A DNA stretch of 64,000 nucleotides from Vandiemenella viatica. Its lineage: Eukaryota; Arthropoda; Insecta; Orthoptera; Morabidae. Position 1 is the stretch's first letter; each line of letters starts with the position of its first letter. The position numbers were made by a program, and so were the translations under genes. This document shows, in pieces, positions 11,901-21,960 of this stretch. Location: positions 237,033,539 to 237,097,538 of the forward strand of contig JARYHS010013630.1 of assembly GCA_031002005.1 (NCBI GenBank). The letters run 5' to 3'. The notes under the pieces are model-generated. The model was given only the letters and a program-made list of their open reading frames with translations. It did not search any database and was not told the origin of the DNA.

Positions 11901-12124
11901 TGGCCTTATTAGATACTTAATCACGTAAGACTTCTTATAGAAACTTAATTTTCTTTAAATATTTATACTGGTTGTTCTATCCAGATTAGCTGATAAACAC
12001 TATACTGCCAATTTATGTTGGTCAGTTCTCTCTAAAGTTAGCAATAAGTAACATGTTAAATATCTTTCAAAAATTTATTCATAGACATTCAGATACAAAT
12101 TTCAGTTTAAACATTTATAGGTCG
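11901..12124. other. AT-rich spacer
   Basis: Nothing recognised. Confidence 0.4.
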
Positions 12125-13060
12125 GAATTATAATGCTGGCCAGTATTTGTCTTCGATGAATGTGAAGAGCCGCCAATGAACAGCATTCAGGCTGGAGGCC
12201 GCTCCTGCTTCTACCGTCGAACCGTTCTGCGACGCTGCCGCCGCCAATGAACCGCATTCAGGCTGCTGGCCGCTCCTGCCGTCGAACCGCTCTGCGTCGC
12301 TGCCGCCGCTCTCCCTGAAACAGCATGAAGTCAGTATGCTCCTCAGTGCGGGTCCGCCCCAATCCCGCCCCCTCTGCGGACCCAAACCCCGCCCCAGCCA
12401 CCTCGGGGTTCGCAGCTGCCGCGATGCCAGCTGCCGCAGTGGACCCAGCAGCCTGCGGCGGCACGTCCGCTCCCGCAGGGGAGCAACCACGGCAGGGCGC
12501 CGCGTGCGGCGACTAGCGGCGGCAGATCCGCGGCGAGCGCTTCTGCAGGGCAGTGGCAAGCGGCGGCTGAACCACGGCAAGTACCGCGGTGCGGCGACAT
12601 GCAGCGGTTGAGTCCCGCTGCAGGAGTGACGTTGCGGCCGCACGGCGCCGCGCCGCAGCTCGTCGCTGGGCTGCAGCACCTTTGGCGGCTGGATCCGTGC
12701 GGCAGCCGGCAAACGCGGCAGCCACAAACACCGCAGGACTCCAGCCGCGGAAGGAACAACGGGCAGGCGGGCTGCAATCCCTGCCCCAAAAGTCTCCAGT
12801 GAGGCGACGCGCGCTTCAGGATGAAGACTCGATTAGGCAGAGGTTCCAACGCGTCTGCTCGCCGTCCCGTCCGAGGCTGGAGTACACCGAGGCCGTGTCG
12901 GACGCCGCTTTAAATACCCTATCGACAATGCGAAGGACCATTTCCGAGGCAACGGGCCATGTCGACAAAGAAACCTTGTGGTTACCGTAGATACGCTGTC
13001 CCAGCATGCGTTGAAATTTGGTATACTGTTCCTGAGTCGCGCGCAGTATTCTGTTAGTAC
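12125..13060. promoter_or_regulatory. Strong GC island with 71-bp tandem duplication; possible promoter or solo LTR
   Basis: This is the most GC-rich stretch of the window, full of GCC/GCG/CAG trinucleotides. A 71-bp unit starting GCCGCCAATGAA at 12169 is repeated from 12240 with about 85-90% identity. Frames of 60-200 codons are open in almost every frame, with low-complexity Ala/Arg/Pro-rich products, so no single coding sequence is supported. On the minus strand a TATA-like GGGTATTTAAAGCGGCG lies near 12905-12921. The right edge reads GCATGCTGGGACAGCG on the minus strand. Alternatives are a CpG-type promoter, a GC-rich exon, or an LTR without internal region. Confidence 0.35.
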
Positions 13061-13415
13061 CACAAGTTTATACGGTTCACATCAGAGATAATTTTAAAGA
13101 TATTTTCGTTTTGATCACAGAGAACACAATCTTACACTTGATCTCATTATTGTAAACAGAGGAACCGCATTGTGTCTAAATTGAAGCGAAGGATTTCAAC
13201 GACGTCGCTGAATCTCCAAGTCTCACTTTTCAATACAAACAAGACTTCCAACATCCAACGTTATCACCGACATGTTAAGGGCAAGTTGGAATCATCGATA
13301 AAGTGTGAGTGAATTTGGCTGTCACACCAATTTGTAAGTGAACTTTCTCATATTATATTCCATTTTTATTTTATTTTTTAAGAAACAGATAGGAATCGGT
13401 TCTGTACCCGTCATA
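13061..13415. other. Spacer
   Basis: AT-rich, no recognised content. Confidence 0.4.
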
Positions 13416-13500
13416 TCCTCGAAATCTGGATGCCCCAATGGGAATTTGAACCTGCGTCTTGCAGAATTGCAGGTCTGAGCACAACGCTCATTTCATCTAA
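13416..13500 (-). mobile_element. SINE family 1, head fragment, reverse
   Basis: AAATCTGGATGCCCCAATGGGAATTTGAACC followed by a decayed anticodon-side region matches the reverse complement of the family-1 head (B box and start of body). The body and tail are missing. Confidence 0.6.
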
Positions 13501-13689
13501 TAGCGGTAAAAGCCATTCCGACCTTCTTGGTGTTAGTATAAGTTGCTGCTTTTTTGTTGTGCTGTTTTTAGTTTATTTATTTGAAATTATTCAGGTCTAT
13601 TACAAGTCTCAATATAACTGCAGAAAAAAAATCAACACCGTTAGCAATGTAGGAGGTGAATTTTGACGCAAGGTTGGGATCTTTCCAAG

Positions 13690-14560
13690 CTATCTGAATC
13701 CGTAGCATGTTTGGATGAAAAACTGGTGAATAGTTAAATGATTCAAATCACTGGTATTACGATATAATTTTTTTCGTAGACAGTTCACTTCTAGCATATT
13801 GAAGGTACCTGACCAATCCATCATTTGAAGTCTATTGCGGGAATCCGAAAAAACCTGAACAGAGAGAGCTGAGATACATAATTTGGGGATTCTACGATAA
13901 CCGTGACATCGCAAATTCATGATGATTCTTATGTAACTTGATGAAACAAATCTAATGAAAAGAATAAAATTTTTGATATCTCGCTTAATTCTCGAGATAT
14001 TGTATTTCAAAACTGAGGTGGCTAGGTTAAGATGAGGCCCGGACCAGAAAAAAAAAAAAAAAAATCACTATTGCCACGCAAGGAACGGTAGCATTATCAT
14101 AACCGTGGCACTGCAATTTGACGATGAATTCTTGTGTAGTTCATTTGGCAATACTGTGATATCAGAACCACTGAAATTTGATGATTTTAATGGTTGATTC
14201 TTATATATCTCGACTAATCAAATCGAAAATAAGGAATATTTATATATGTATATATATCTCGCATAGTTCTCGAGACATCGAATGTTAAAAATCAGTTATA
14301 GGTATAGTTCTTTGTGATTTTGGTGACGTTCTCCTTCTGGTCCAGGCCGTATTTCAACCCAACTACCACAGCTAGGATGAAAACAAAACGCCTATTCTGC
14401 ATGTTCACCGTGTAGTTCCTAGTGACTTCAGTGAATTTTTTCTGGTCCAGGCCGCATGTCAACCTAACCACCTCAACTTTGAGATGCAATAAAGGATATC
14501 TCGCGAACTAAGAGAGGTATCAAAAAACGGTATTCTCTACTTTTGATTTTAAATACACCA
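13690..14560. repeat. Degenerate repeat block 1 (CTGGTCCAGGCCG / ATATCTCG family)
   Basis: Recurring motifs in a fixed order: TTCTGGTCCAGGCCGTATTTCAACC (14334) and TTCTGGTCCAGGCCGCATGTCAACC (14438), each followed by CACCTCAACTTTGAGAT-like sequence and then ATATCTCGC(A/G)A(A/G)CTAAG-like sequence. Units are irregular, roughly 100-190 bp. A second block at 16070-16790 uses the same motifs. No protein domain is visible. I do not recognise the family. Confidence 0.6.
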
Positions 14561-14899
14561 ATCGGCGACAAAATTTATTAAATTTTAGTGGCTCGGATAC
14601 AGGAGTTGGAAGGTGTGTAAAAGACTGCTAGATTTGTTCTGGAAATAACCGCAGAACTCAATAAGTAACCGATATGGCAAAGGGATTCATTTGGTGACGA
14701 GGCTTGGAAAAATATTGGTGGAAGAATTAAGAGTAGTGCATTGAAGGGAAACCAAGACCATGGGAATAAGTTGGCTTCCTATTTCATGCATAAGGGAGTA
14801 GAAAAATTTTCTTCTGTATGTAAAGGAGTTAGCGATTGGAATAAGTTATCAAGGAAATTGATAATAATTTACCAAGAACGTTGAAATAATTTCAAATTT
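14561..14899. other. Spacer
   Basis: Mixed sequence, possibly decayed LINE upstream region; no clear motif. Confidence 0.3.
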
Positions 14900-15415
14900 G
14901 TAAAGGGCAAAAGTGGATGGATGGGGTAATTTACACTCAAAAGACATTTATTCTATTTGCTGTCATCTGATTCAATACTCCGTTCTTTCCTATCTTCCGC
15001 TAACCTTTTCATCTCGACATACCCCTTACACCCTACGTCTTCAATTATCTGCTTCATATATTCTAATCTCTTCCTTTACAGTTCTTACCTTCGACTGTTC
15101 CCCTCACTAACAAATTTATCAATTCAGCATGTTTCAAAATATGACAAACTTCTTTACTGATCCATCATTTCAAAAAATTGTCCATTTCGTACTTTATCTG
15201 TTCACCTGATTCTCACCATCCTTCTATGGTACCACATTTCAGATGCCTCTCCAATTTTCCTTCTTTCTGATATTCCTATAGTCCATCCTTCGCTACAATA
15301 AAGTGCTCTGCTCCAAAAATAGAGTTTTAAAAAGTTCTTTCTCAGTCCTAGATCAATATATGAAAGTAAAAGATTCCCCTTTTTAACGAGGCTCTTTTTG
15401 CTATTATAATATTAA
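14900..15415 (-). pseudogene. LINE reverse-transcriptase fossil, C-terminal part, reverse
   Basis: Read on the minus strand from about 15415, the DNA (AAAAAGAGCCTCGTTAAAAAG..., then CTTTTACTTTCATATATTGAT, then GAAAGAAGGAAAATTGGAG, then TGGTACCATAGAAGGATGGT) aligns with the 3' half of the fossil at 18650-19560. The implied residues, read across frames, include ERRKI and MWYHRRM. These match the conserved region after the RT thumb in many insect LINEs, where FETWCYRRML is typical. Frames are broken by several stops. It is a dead fragment with no catalytic box. Confidence 0.6.
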
Positions 15416-15823
15416 GAAGAAAGGGGTAAATGAATGACCAGGGAAATTATCACCTTAGTGTGTGTGCTCCGTCGCAATTAAATTAAATTAAATTTAAAAT
15501 GTGTGCTGGAACGAGCTCTCATATGTTGTATTCCGACTCTAGAACCAAGGATGGAGGCACCATGATTTCTTAGTACTTTCCTTTTTTCTTGCCGTTTTTA
15601 AGACTAGAAATGGTGTTAAGTATTTCTACCCATAGTTTGGATAATTTTGCAGCTTCATGCCTGGCTGGTAGACAGAGGGACATTGAGAGAGCTGGAAGAA
15701 TTATTCACAATTAAAGCGAATAAAACCAGCCTTACGATATATCCTCAAATTTCTTCAAGCATTCATATGGCTGAGTTGCACGATAAGTGTTGGCCATTTT
15801 TTTCAGAGGCGGATAGCACTTTT
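15416..15823. other. Spacer
   Basis: No recognised element. Confidence 0.35.
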
Positions 15824-15882
15824 ATCTAGGTGGCCGTGACAGACTAGTACGTAACAGAATGTCACGGCCAGCTAGATTAGAG
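15824..15882. repeat. Short hairpin with GGCCGTGACA stem
   Basis: CTAGGTGGCCGTGACA at about 15827-15842 and TGTCACGGCCAGCTAG at about 15860-15875 are reverse complements with one or two mismatches around a 17-nt loop. It could form a strong cruciform or RNA hairpin. There is no U-tract to make it a terminator of any known kind. Confidence 0.6.
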
Positions 15883-16069
15883 TAGAATCCGCCACCGTAA
15901 AAATAGTCAGGACCTGTTGTGCATCTTAATCTGTTCATGTAGTATTAGAATTATATGATGTGTATATGATGGGATTTTCTACGATAAATGTATTGCAGCA
16001 ATTTGGTGAAGAAAGCTGCTTGATGAGACAAATTAAAAGTGATTTTTTTTTTTTTTTTTTTTTTTTTTG
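15883..16069. other. Spacer ending in poly-T
   Basis: A pure T tract of about 26 nt lies at 16043-16068 and marks the left edge of the second degenerate repeat block. Confidence 0.4.
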
Positions 16070-16790
16070 ATATCTCGCTTATTTCGAATTTTAAAAATTA
16101 GTTTTAGCCACAGTTCCTTGTGCATTTGGTGATGGTTTCATTCTGTTCCAGGCAGCATTTCAACCTAATCACAAATCCTAGGAAGAAAATAAAACAAACA
16201 TTTGTGCACGTCCAACGGGTATTTCCTTGTGGCTTTGGCGATTTATTTTTTTGATCCAGTTCGCATTTCATCCTGACCACTTCAGTTTTGACATACGATA
16301 TCTGAAAAACTATTCAAAACATCAACAACAAATATATATATATTTCACTTTCGATTTGTATCGTCGAGTTTCATAACAATCCATCAACAAATTTAGCTTT
16401 GGCGAAATTTTGTTCTGTTCCAGACCGCATTCCGACCTAAAAATTTCTATTTTCAGATGCCATATCTCGAGAACTAAGCGCAATATAAAAAAATTATGCT
16501 TCATTTCGATTTGTTTCGTCGCGTTACACAAAAATCCATCATTAAATTTAGATTTGGCGAAATTTTTCTTCTAGTCCAGGCCGCATTTCGACCAAAAATA
16601 AAAAATAAAAATTAAAAATTTAAAAAAAAAAAAAACTTCAATTTTGAGATACGATATCTCAAGAACTAAACGAGGTAGGAATAAATTTTAATCAACACTT
16701 TAAATTCTTTCTTCTCTAATTACTTAAGAATCCACCATGAAATTATGGCGCCACGGTTATCGTAGAATCCCCGTATGATGTTTCTACAAT
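16070..16790. repeat. Degenerate repeat block 2 (CCAGGCCGCATTTC family)
   Basis: Units carry GTTCCAGGCAGCATTTCAACC (16145), GATCCAGTTCGCATTTCATCC (16254), GTTCCAGACCGCATTCCGACC (16417) and AGTCCAGGCCGCATTTCGACC (16573). They alternate with GATATCTCGAGAACTAAGC-like motifs (16463, 16662). The block ends near 16770 in GGTTATCGTAGAATCCCCG, the reverse complement of CGGGGATTCTACGATAACC-like sequence near 13885 in block 1. Confidence 0.6.
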
Positions 16791-18417
16791 CACTGGTGCT
16801 TCTTAATCGGTTGTTGATATGGATAAATGTGAGTCAAATACAGGAAGCGGAAAGACGGCAATGAGAAAGGTTAGGATAACGAATGAAAACGTCATGGACG
16901 CAGGAAAAGAGGAAACATTAGAAGAGATTATAAATCTGAAAAAGAAGCGACATATACGCTGCGACTCCAAGTGTATAATAAGTAGTTTGTTTTTGTAATT
17001 ATTAAGTCTTAGTAAATCAATGGGCAATGTAATAATTTGGATACATGTACTCGCTCACTAATTCCACAGACTGTTCATATTGTAATGTCATTGGGAAGAG
17101 CATAGATGAAAAAAAAGTCTCGCTGAGATTGTGTGTGGTGGCCGCTGAGGTGGTACAAAAGCGCGGAGTGTATCACTAAATGCTTCGGCATTAACGTATC
17201 TTGGTTTATTAAATATTTCTAGTTGTTGGAATGTATGTATGCTTTTGTTATTTAACATCAAATCAACCAACTGACAGACTGGCTATATGTAGCACAACCT
17301 GCCAGAATTAGAAAAAGCGTAGGTAGGTTATGTCTGGCTTACCCAGCCAAGAGAAAACGGCAATAGCCAGATTATAGTGTGAAAAGGAAGATAAAGGAAA
17401 CGGTAACCAGAGAAATATCAAGGGATACGTCACTGAAAGAGGTGGAGTAGGTGTATAGCAAAGAGCAGAGAACCGCACAAAAGTGGTAACAGATTTTTTC
17501 ATTCAAAAAAATGTTACATTTATATTACACGAAATACAGTATTATTCAATAGAAATATAACTACCATAAGTTAGGTATATGCATAAATATGTAAATTAGG
17601 TTTTATAATTGATCATCGGGCTACGTGGTGCTATTTTTTTAAAAAGACTCCATACTTTTCTTTATATTTTGTTGATATTTTCATGGTCCACATCTTGATT
17701 TTTACTGTGGACAAGAAATCTTTTAATTTCTTCGTCTTATTCTGTATGATGTAGAACAAGGTTTGGCCTAGTATCCAAATACACGCGTTATGTTTTTCCC
17801 GCGGGACTGTCTTGATACCTGGTCGTAATTATAAGCTGATGGTTCTATTCATCGGTAAAAGGGATGCCATAGCTTGCTTTGTCCACATCCATATTTGGTA
17901 TACATCACCTCACCGAAAAAGATGTAGAAGTGAGTCGATATTTCCTCAAAATTCACATCTATCGGTTGCTTTGAAGTGCATTCGGAATTTCTCATTTGTT
18001 GCAATTGTCTCATTAACCACTTCATACCATTGAGTTTTGGTGGATATAGGCAGCTAAAGGAAAATGAAGAGCTTTGTGTTGAAAACAGTACCGCTAGGTA
18101 GCTACCTAAATACTGTCACTGATGATGATTTTTTGATGCGATATTTCCGAAAGCAGAGCTATGAAAAAAAATATTGGTGGCTGGGTAGCGATTCGAAGCA
18201 GCGCCTTACAGAATGTCATATCTAATTCGATTCCATAACACAATGTCTGTAGGATTCATTGACTCCTTTTCAGCAGTCTATCGCAAAGTCTCCTTTAGTC
18301 CTCTGATGTAAGCTGAAAATCCCTTCTGGAGTCCCATACAATGAGCTCGGGATATGAGTTCTTATTTGAAGGAAACGATGCATAATGGCCTCATGTGCTC
18401 CAGCAACGTACTACCTA
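16791..18417. other. Spacer
   Basis: Mixed to AT-rich; frames up to 74 codons without recognisable products. No transposon ends found. Confidence 0.35.
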
Positions 18418-18648
18418 GAGTGGTTCGATAGCGATAATACTCGAACCTGCTATTCGGGAAGACGCAATACGGGTTCGAATTCCCGTACGGCCATCCATAT
18501 TTCGGTTTTCCATGGTTTTCCTAAATCACTTCAGGCGAATGCCGAAATGGTTCATTGAATGGGACATGGCAGAATTCCTTTCCGTTCTAGTCTCCCATCC
18601 TTTCATGACACTAATGAGTTGGACGTCAACGGGTCGATTAAAAAAATC
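18418..18648 (+). mobile_element. SINE family 1, diverged copy
   Basis: The B box GGTTCGAATTCCC at 18474-18486 is followed by the family body (GGTTTTCCATGGTTTTCC, AATCACTTCAGGCGAATGCCG) and a GTCAACGGGTCGATTAAAAAAA end. The head is eroded. It ends where the LINE fossil begins. Confidence 0.75.
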
Positions 18649-18649
18649 A

Positions 18650-19560
18650 TTGTAATTTCGTTCATATCTTTTGAGCTTTCCTTTTATGAGTGGTTACAGG
18701 CTTCAAGATTAATGCGTAAAGGGCGGATCAATAAAATCAAATATTATTTATGGTGTTTGTGGATTAGAAAAAGGTTTTGATAATGTTAGGTGGAACAGTA
18801 TCTTCAAAATTTTAGAAAGTTAGGTGTAAAATATCGATATATAAGAATACAATCTATATAAAAATAAAGGGACTGTAATAAAAGTAGAGCATCATGAAAG
18901 ACATGCATCAGTAAAAAAGGGTGTGGTACGAGGGTTTTAGTAATTCCCATTAATATTTAACTTTTAGGTAGAGGAAGCAATAAAAGAAGTGAAGGAAAAA
19001 TTTGAATGTGGCATAGGGTAAGTGTTCAAGGAGAAAAAATCAGTATGCTACGCTTTACTGATGACATTGTCTTGTTACCAGAACAGGTTGAGGATATTGA
19101 GAAGCTACTGAATGTTATGAACAATATACTGATGGAAAATTTTGGAATAAATATAAACCAAAGCAAGACAAAGGTGATGAAATGTATCAGAAATGTTAAT
19201 TGTAGATTAAATATCATAATAGGATCGAATGCAATAGAAGAAGTAAATGACTTCTGCTACATGGGAAGCAAAATGAAAACTGATGGGCAAAACAGGAATA
19301 ATTATAAAAGATGAATAGCACTAGAAAAAAGAGCCATCATGAAAAGGAAAATTCTTTTACTTTCAAATATTGATTTAGGAGACAGAACTTTTTTAAACTA
19401 TGTGAAACTTTATGATATGAAGCACGGACATCCAGACATACCAGAAAGGAGGAAAATTAAAGCATTTTGAACGTGGTGCTATAGAAGGATGCTGATAATT
19501 AAGTAGACAGATTAAATACAAAATGAACGTGTTTGTGGAAAAAATTTACAGAACGAAAGG
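18650..19560 (+). pseudogene. LINE reverse-transcriptase fossil
   Basis: A 102-codon frame at 19006-19314 contains RFTDDIVLL, the RT motif C with TDD in place of the usual ADD, followed by a helix-rich stretch and INQSKTKVM, typical of the region after the catalytic box in LINE polymerases. Upstream, broken frames show FRKLGVKYRYIRIQSI-like sequence (before motif B). Downstream, after a stop, come ERRKIKAF and TWCYRRML, the conserved element after the thumb. No endonuclease is visible. The overall motif set is of a CR1/RTE/Jockey-like insect LINE; I cannot fix the clade. The same family lies reversed at 14900-15415. Confidence 0.7.
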
Positions 19561-19614
19561 CCTAGGCCGAACTGATTTTTGCGGTGTGGAAATGCTGTTA
19601 TGTCAGTTTCTATA

Positions 19615-19755
19615 TCTAACTTTCGGAAGTGTTTCGCCCCTCGTCGAGGTATCTTCTTTTTTATGGTCACAACCAAACCTCAAAACAGAAATGTGAATAA
19701 AAAAGTGTACGCTGAAGATACCTCGACTAGAGGCTAAACGCTTCAGAAAATAAAT
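19615..19755. repeat. Short inverted repeat around a GAAGATACCTCGA motif
   Basis: CGGAAGTGTTTCGCCCCTCG then TCGAGGTATCTTC (left) and GAAGATACCTCGAC then TAGAGGCTAAACGCTTC (right) form imperfect arms of about 35-40 bp with a loop of about 50 bp. It looks like a small MITE or fold-back remnant. The GAAGAT...AAACGC pattern is loosely similar to the arms of the element at 59546-60074. Confidence 0.5.
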
Positions 19756-20198
19756 AATATCAGCCACAGTTGCATTGACGTACTCATTAAATAATATTTA
19801 ATTTTTTAGCTTTTAAATAGTTCGTAATTAGTGAGTGAATTATACAGCATAGCTGTGGAAAAATTCTTGTCCTTTGTAATAAAAATGTAGACTGATATTA
19901 AACGTGTCGGTCTTCATGAAGAAGTAACAAAAATCACTTGGGAAATTGAACAAAAAATCTCGAAATCGAGTTACTTATTGTGTACAAATTTCGAGTACAT
20001 TGACGTAACAGCTCTCTCTTTACTACAATTCGATAATTACGTTGTAAGTGCTCTTGTACGTAATGTACTTGGTCTCTTGACTCCAGAAAATGTCACATAC
20101 AACATACCTTCAAGATCGCAAAAAGAGGATAACTTCTTTTAAACATTCATGCGGAAATATTTCTTGGAATAATACCAACTATGGATCGATGTCTGTTA
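19756..20198. other. AT-rich spacer
   Basis: Nothing recognised. Confidence 0.4.
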
Positions 20199-20459
20199 GT
20201 CTATTTCAGAGGTGGCCAACCCGCGCCCCGTGGGCCGCATGCAGCCCGCCTTGAATATTTTAGCGGCCCGCGAGATTCATCACACTTTTACAAAATATAT
20301 TTATTTTAAAATAGCTAAAGTAGTGAAAACCAATGTATTAAAAATTTTATTTGTGCATTCACATTTTCAAAATTTATTTTATTTATATTTATATATTTTA
20401 TATATAATTTATAGTGTTATAAATTTCTTTGGAATGTGCGTTTAGCATCATTATTGTTA

Positions 20460-21318
20460 TACAGGGCGTTCGCCGGGAAACGCAACCCACTGTTAGCGCT
20501 ACAAGGAAGAAACTGCTCCCGGCGAGCGAGCGCTCAGTTTCCGGCATTGTTCGACCGTCGGCCGCGGACTATTTCATAATAATTACGCTTCATAAACTTC
20601 ATAAACTTGTGTGCTAAGCATTTAAATGTGACGTAATTCATTAGCTTACCTTATAAAAGATGCTGGAAGTGTTGACCCTCTTGTGTAATGCACATTTCAC
20701 ATCTTCTGAACATATTTCGAGACACACGCTGCCCTAACTGACTTAATGATTTTTTGGGTGACTGTTCTAGTCGAAAAGCGATATCGTCAATTTTCTCCTC
20801 TGTGAGAATACGGTTGACCGACAGTCTCTTTTCGTTAAAAAATGAACCCATTTCTCTTACTTTTTTTAACCAGACGCAGAATTGTTGATTTAGCTGGCAG
20901 TAAAGCGCCAGGAAATTCGCGACGAAATTTACTGCGACACTGTTTAAACGACTTCTTCTTCACATATGTATCGTAGAGAAATATTCTTTGTTGCAAACTG
21001 TAACGTACCATAATTTTACTCACACTCAAACACGGTACAGATTAATAAGAGTATGAAGCCCCAAACCAGCCAAACCGCAAAGAAACGTTTATTCACAACA
21101 CTGATCAATAAGAGACTGAAGTCACAAACTATCTACAATGCAAAGAAACCGTTCTTAAAAATGTAAGGGTCACTGCACTGCACTGTTGGGGCAGCGGAGG
21201 TGTTAAACAGTGCGGTGATTCACGGTGCCGTGTGGCGGAAACTGCTGGCACGACTGACCGAGCAAGTTGCCGACGGCAACAGACTGGGAGGGTTGCGTTT
21301 TCAGGCGAACGCCCTGTA
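20460..21318 (-). mobile_element. Mariner-type DNA transposon, internally deleted, nested in hAT-like copy B
   Basis: The 855-bp element (20462-21316) has 27-bp terminal inverted repeats that differ at two positions: CAGGGCGTTCGCC(GGGAA)ACGCAACCC on the left and its complement on the right. TA flanks it on each side (20460-20461 and 21317-21318), the target duplication of the Tc1/mariner superfamily. The other hAT-like copy at 9640-9990 has an uninterrupted TA at the matching position, which proves the insertion boundaries. The coding part is described separately. Confidence 0.9.
20651..21029 (-). pseudogene. Deleted mariner-type transposase (N-terminal helix-turn-helix joined to C-terminal tail)
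   Basis: From ATG at 21029 the minus-strand frame reads a helix-turn-helix-like region including YVKKKSFKQCRSKFRREFPG and STILRLVKK. This is the N-terminal DNA-binding part of transposases often annotated DUF4817. A one-base frameshift near 20845 (a G-run) moves the reading to NEKRLSVNRILTEEKIDDIA and LEQSPKKSLSQLG, a second DNA-binding helix set. Directly after it comes FRRCEMCITQEGQHFQHLL then stop, which resembles the extreme C-terminus of the same transposases. The DDE/D catalytic core of about 200 residues is absent, so the product would be about 125 residues and could at most bind DNA. Confidence 0.7.
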
Positions 21319-21511
21319 TTATATATGTTTAATTGTAATAATTATAGTAAACACAACAATAATAACTCATTATTTCTCAATTTTTCATTCCAAAAAAATG
21401 TCTATAGTGGGTCTAAATCTAATATAGGGATATATAATTTTATGTGCGGCCCGCGGAGTTATGACGCATTTCCAAAGTCGCCCGCAAGATGATTTGGGTT
21501 GGCCACCCCTG

Positions 21512-21639
21512 ATCTACATGCTTATATAGATAGATCTTACCAAGACTACTTGAAACCGTTGACAATAATTGCGGAACAGACACATGATGTCCATATATAA
21601 TTGCGACAGCCCGTTTTCGACTCCTGAAACAACCCTCAC
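21512..21639. other. Short spacer
   Basis: Nothing recognised. Confidence 0.35.
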
Positions 21640-21960
21640 TTTTTACAGTGGTTACCGTGCAGCCACTCTGATTTCCCTGTGAGTAACGCGACCTCGTGGC
21701 CCACTAAGGAGCTGAAGTGGGCAGTTCAGAGGCGTCCTCAAGAGTATCGAGTAGTGAGTGGCTTGTTGAACGCACGCCCGAGTGCCCCACGATCGATAGC
21801 GCTGCGCGAGTTGGGAAAACAGCGCCCACTGCCGGCACGGCGGTTCCGACTGCTCCGCCAGCCGCCACTATTGTGACGCTCAAACAGGGAAGTTAGCTCT
21901 CGTTTACATTCTCAGTTACCAAGCGGCGCGGCGTAGTGATGAAGTTGTCTAGGTTGCAGT
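21640..21960. promoter_or_regulatory. GC-richer island 4
   Basis: CpG-rich, non-repetitive sequence (for example AGCGGCGCGGCG at 21919-21930) in AT-rich surroundings. A 65-codon plus-strand frame without a recognisable domain. Candidate regulatory DNA by composition. Confidence 0.25.

Larger units (their letters stand above)
20207..21511. mobile_element. Non-autonomous hAT-like element, copy B, interrupted
   Basis: Termini CAGAGGTGGCCAACCC (left) and GGGTTGGCCACCCCTG (right, ending 21511) are inverted repeats with one mismatch. The flanking 8-mers GTCTATTT (20199-20206) and ATCTACAT (21512-21519) agree at five of eight positions, consistent with a decayed 8-bp hAT target duplication. Subterminal GGCCCGC motifs match copy A. 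A mariner-type element occupies 20462-21316, so the hAT-like sequence itself is about 450 bp. There is no hAT transposase. Confidence 0.8.

Noticed and set aside
12128..12849. Open frames of 168 and 199 codons on the minus strand in the GC island
   Set aside because: Nearly all six frames are open here, products are Arg/Ala/Pro-rich low complexity, and a 71-bp duplication (not a multiple of three) shifts frames. No family resemblance.
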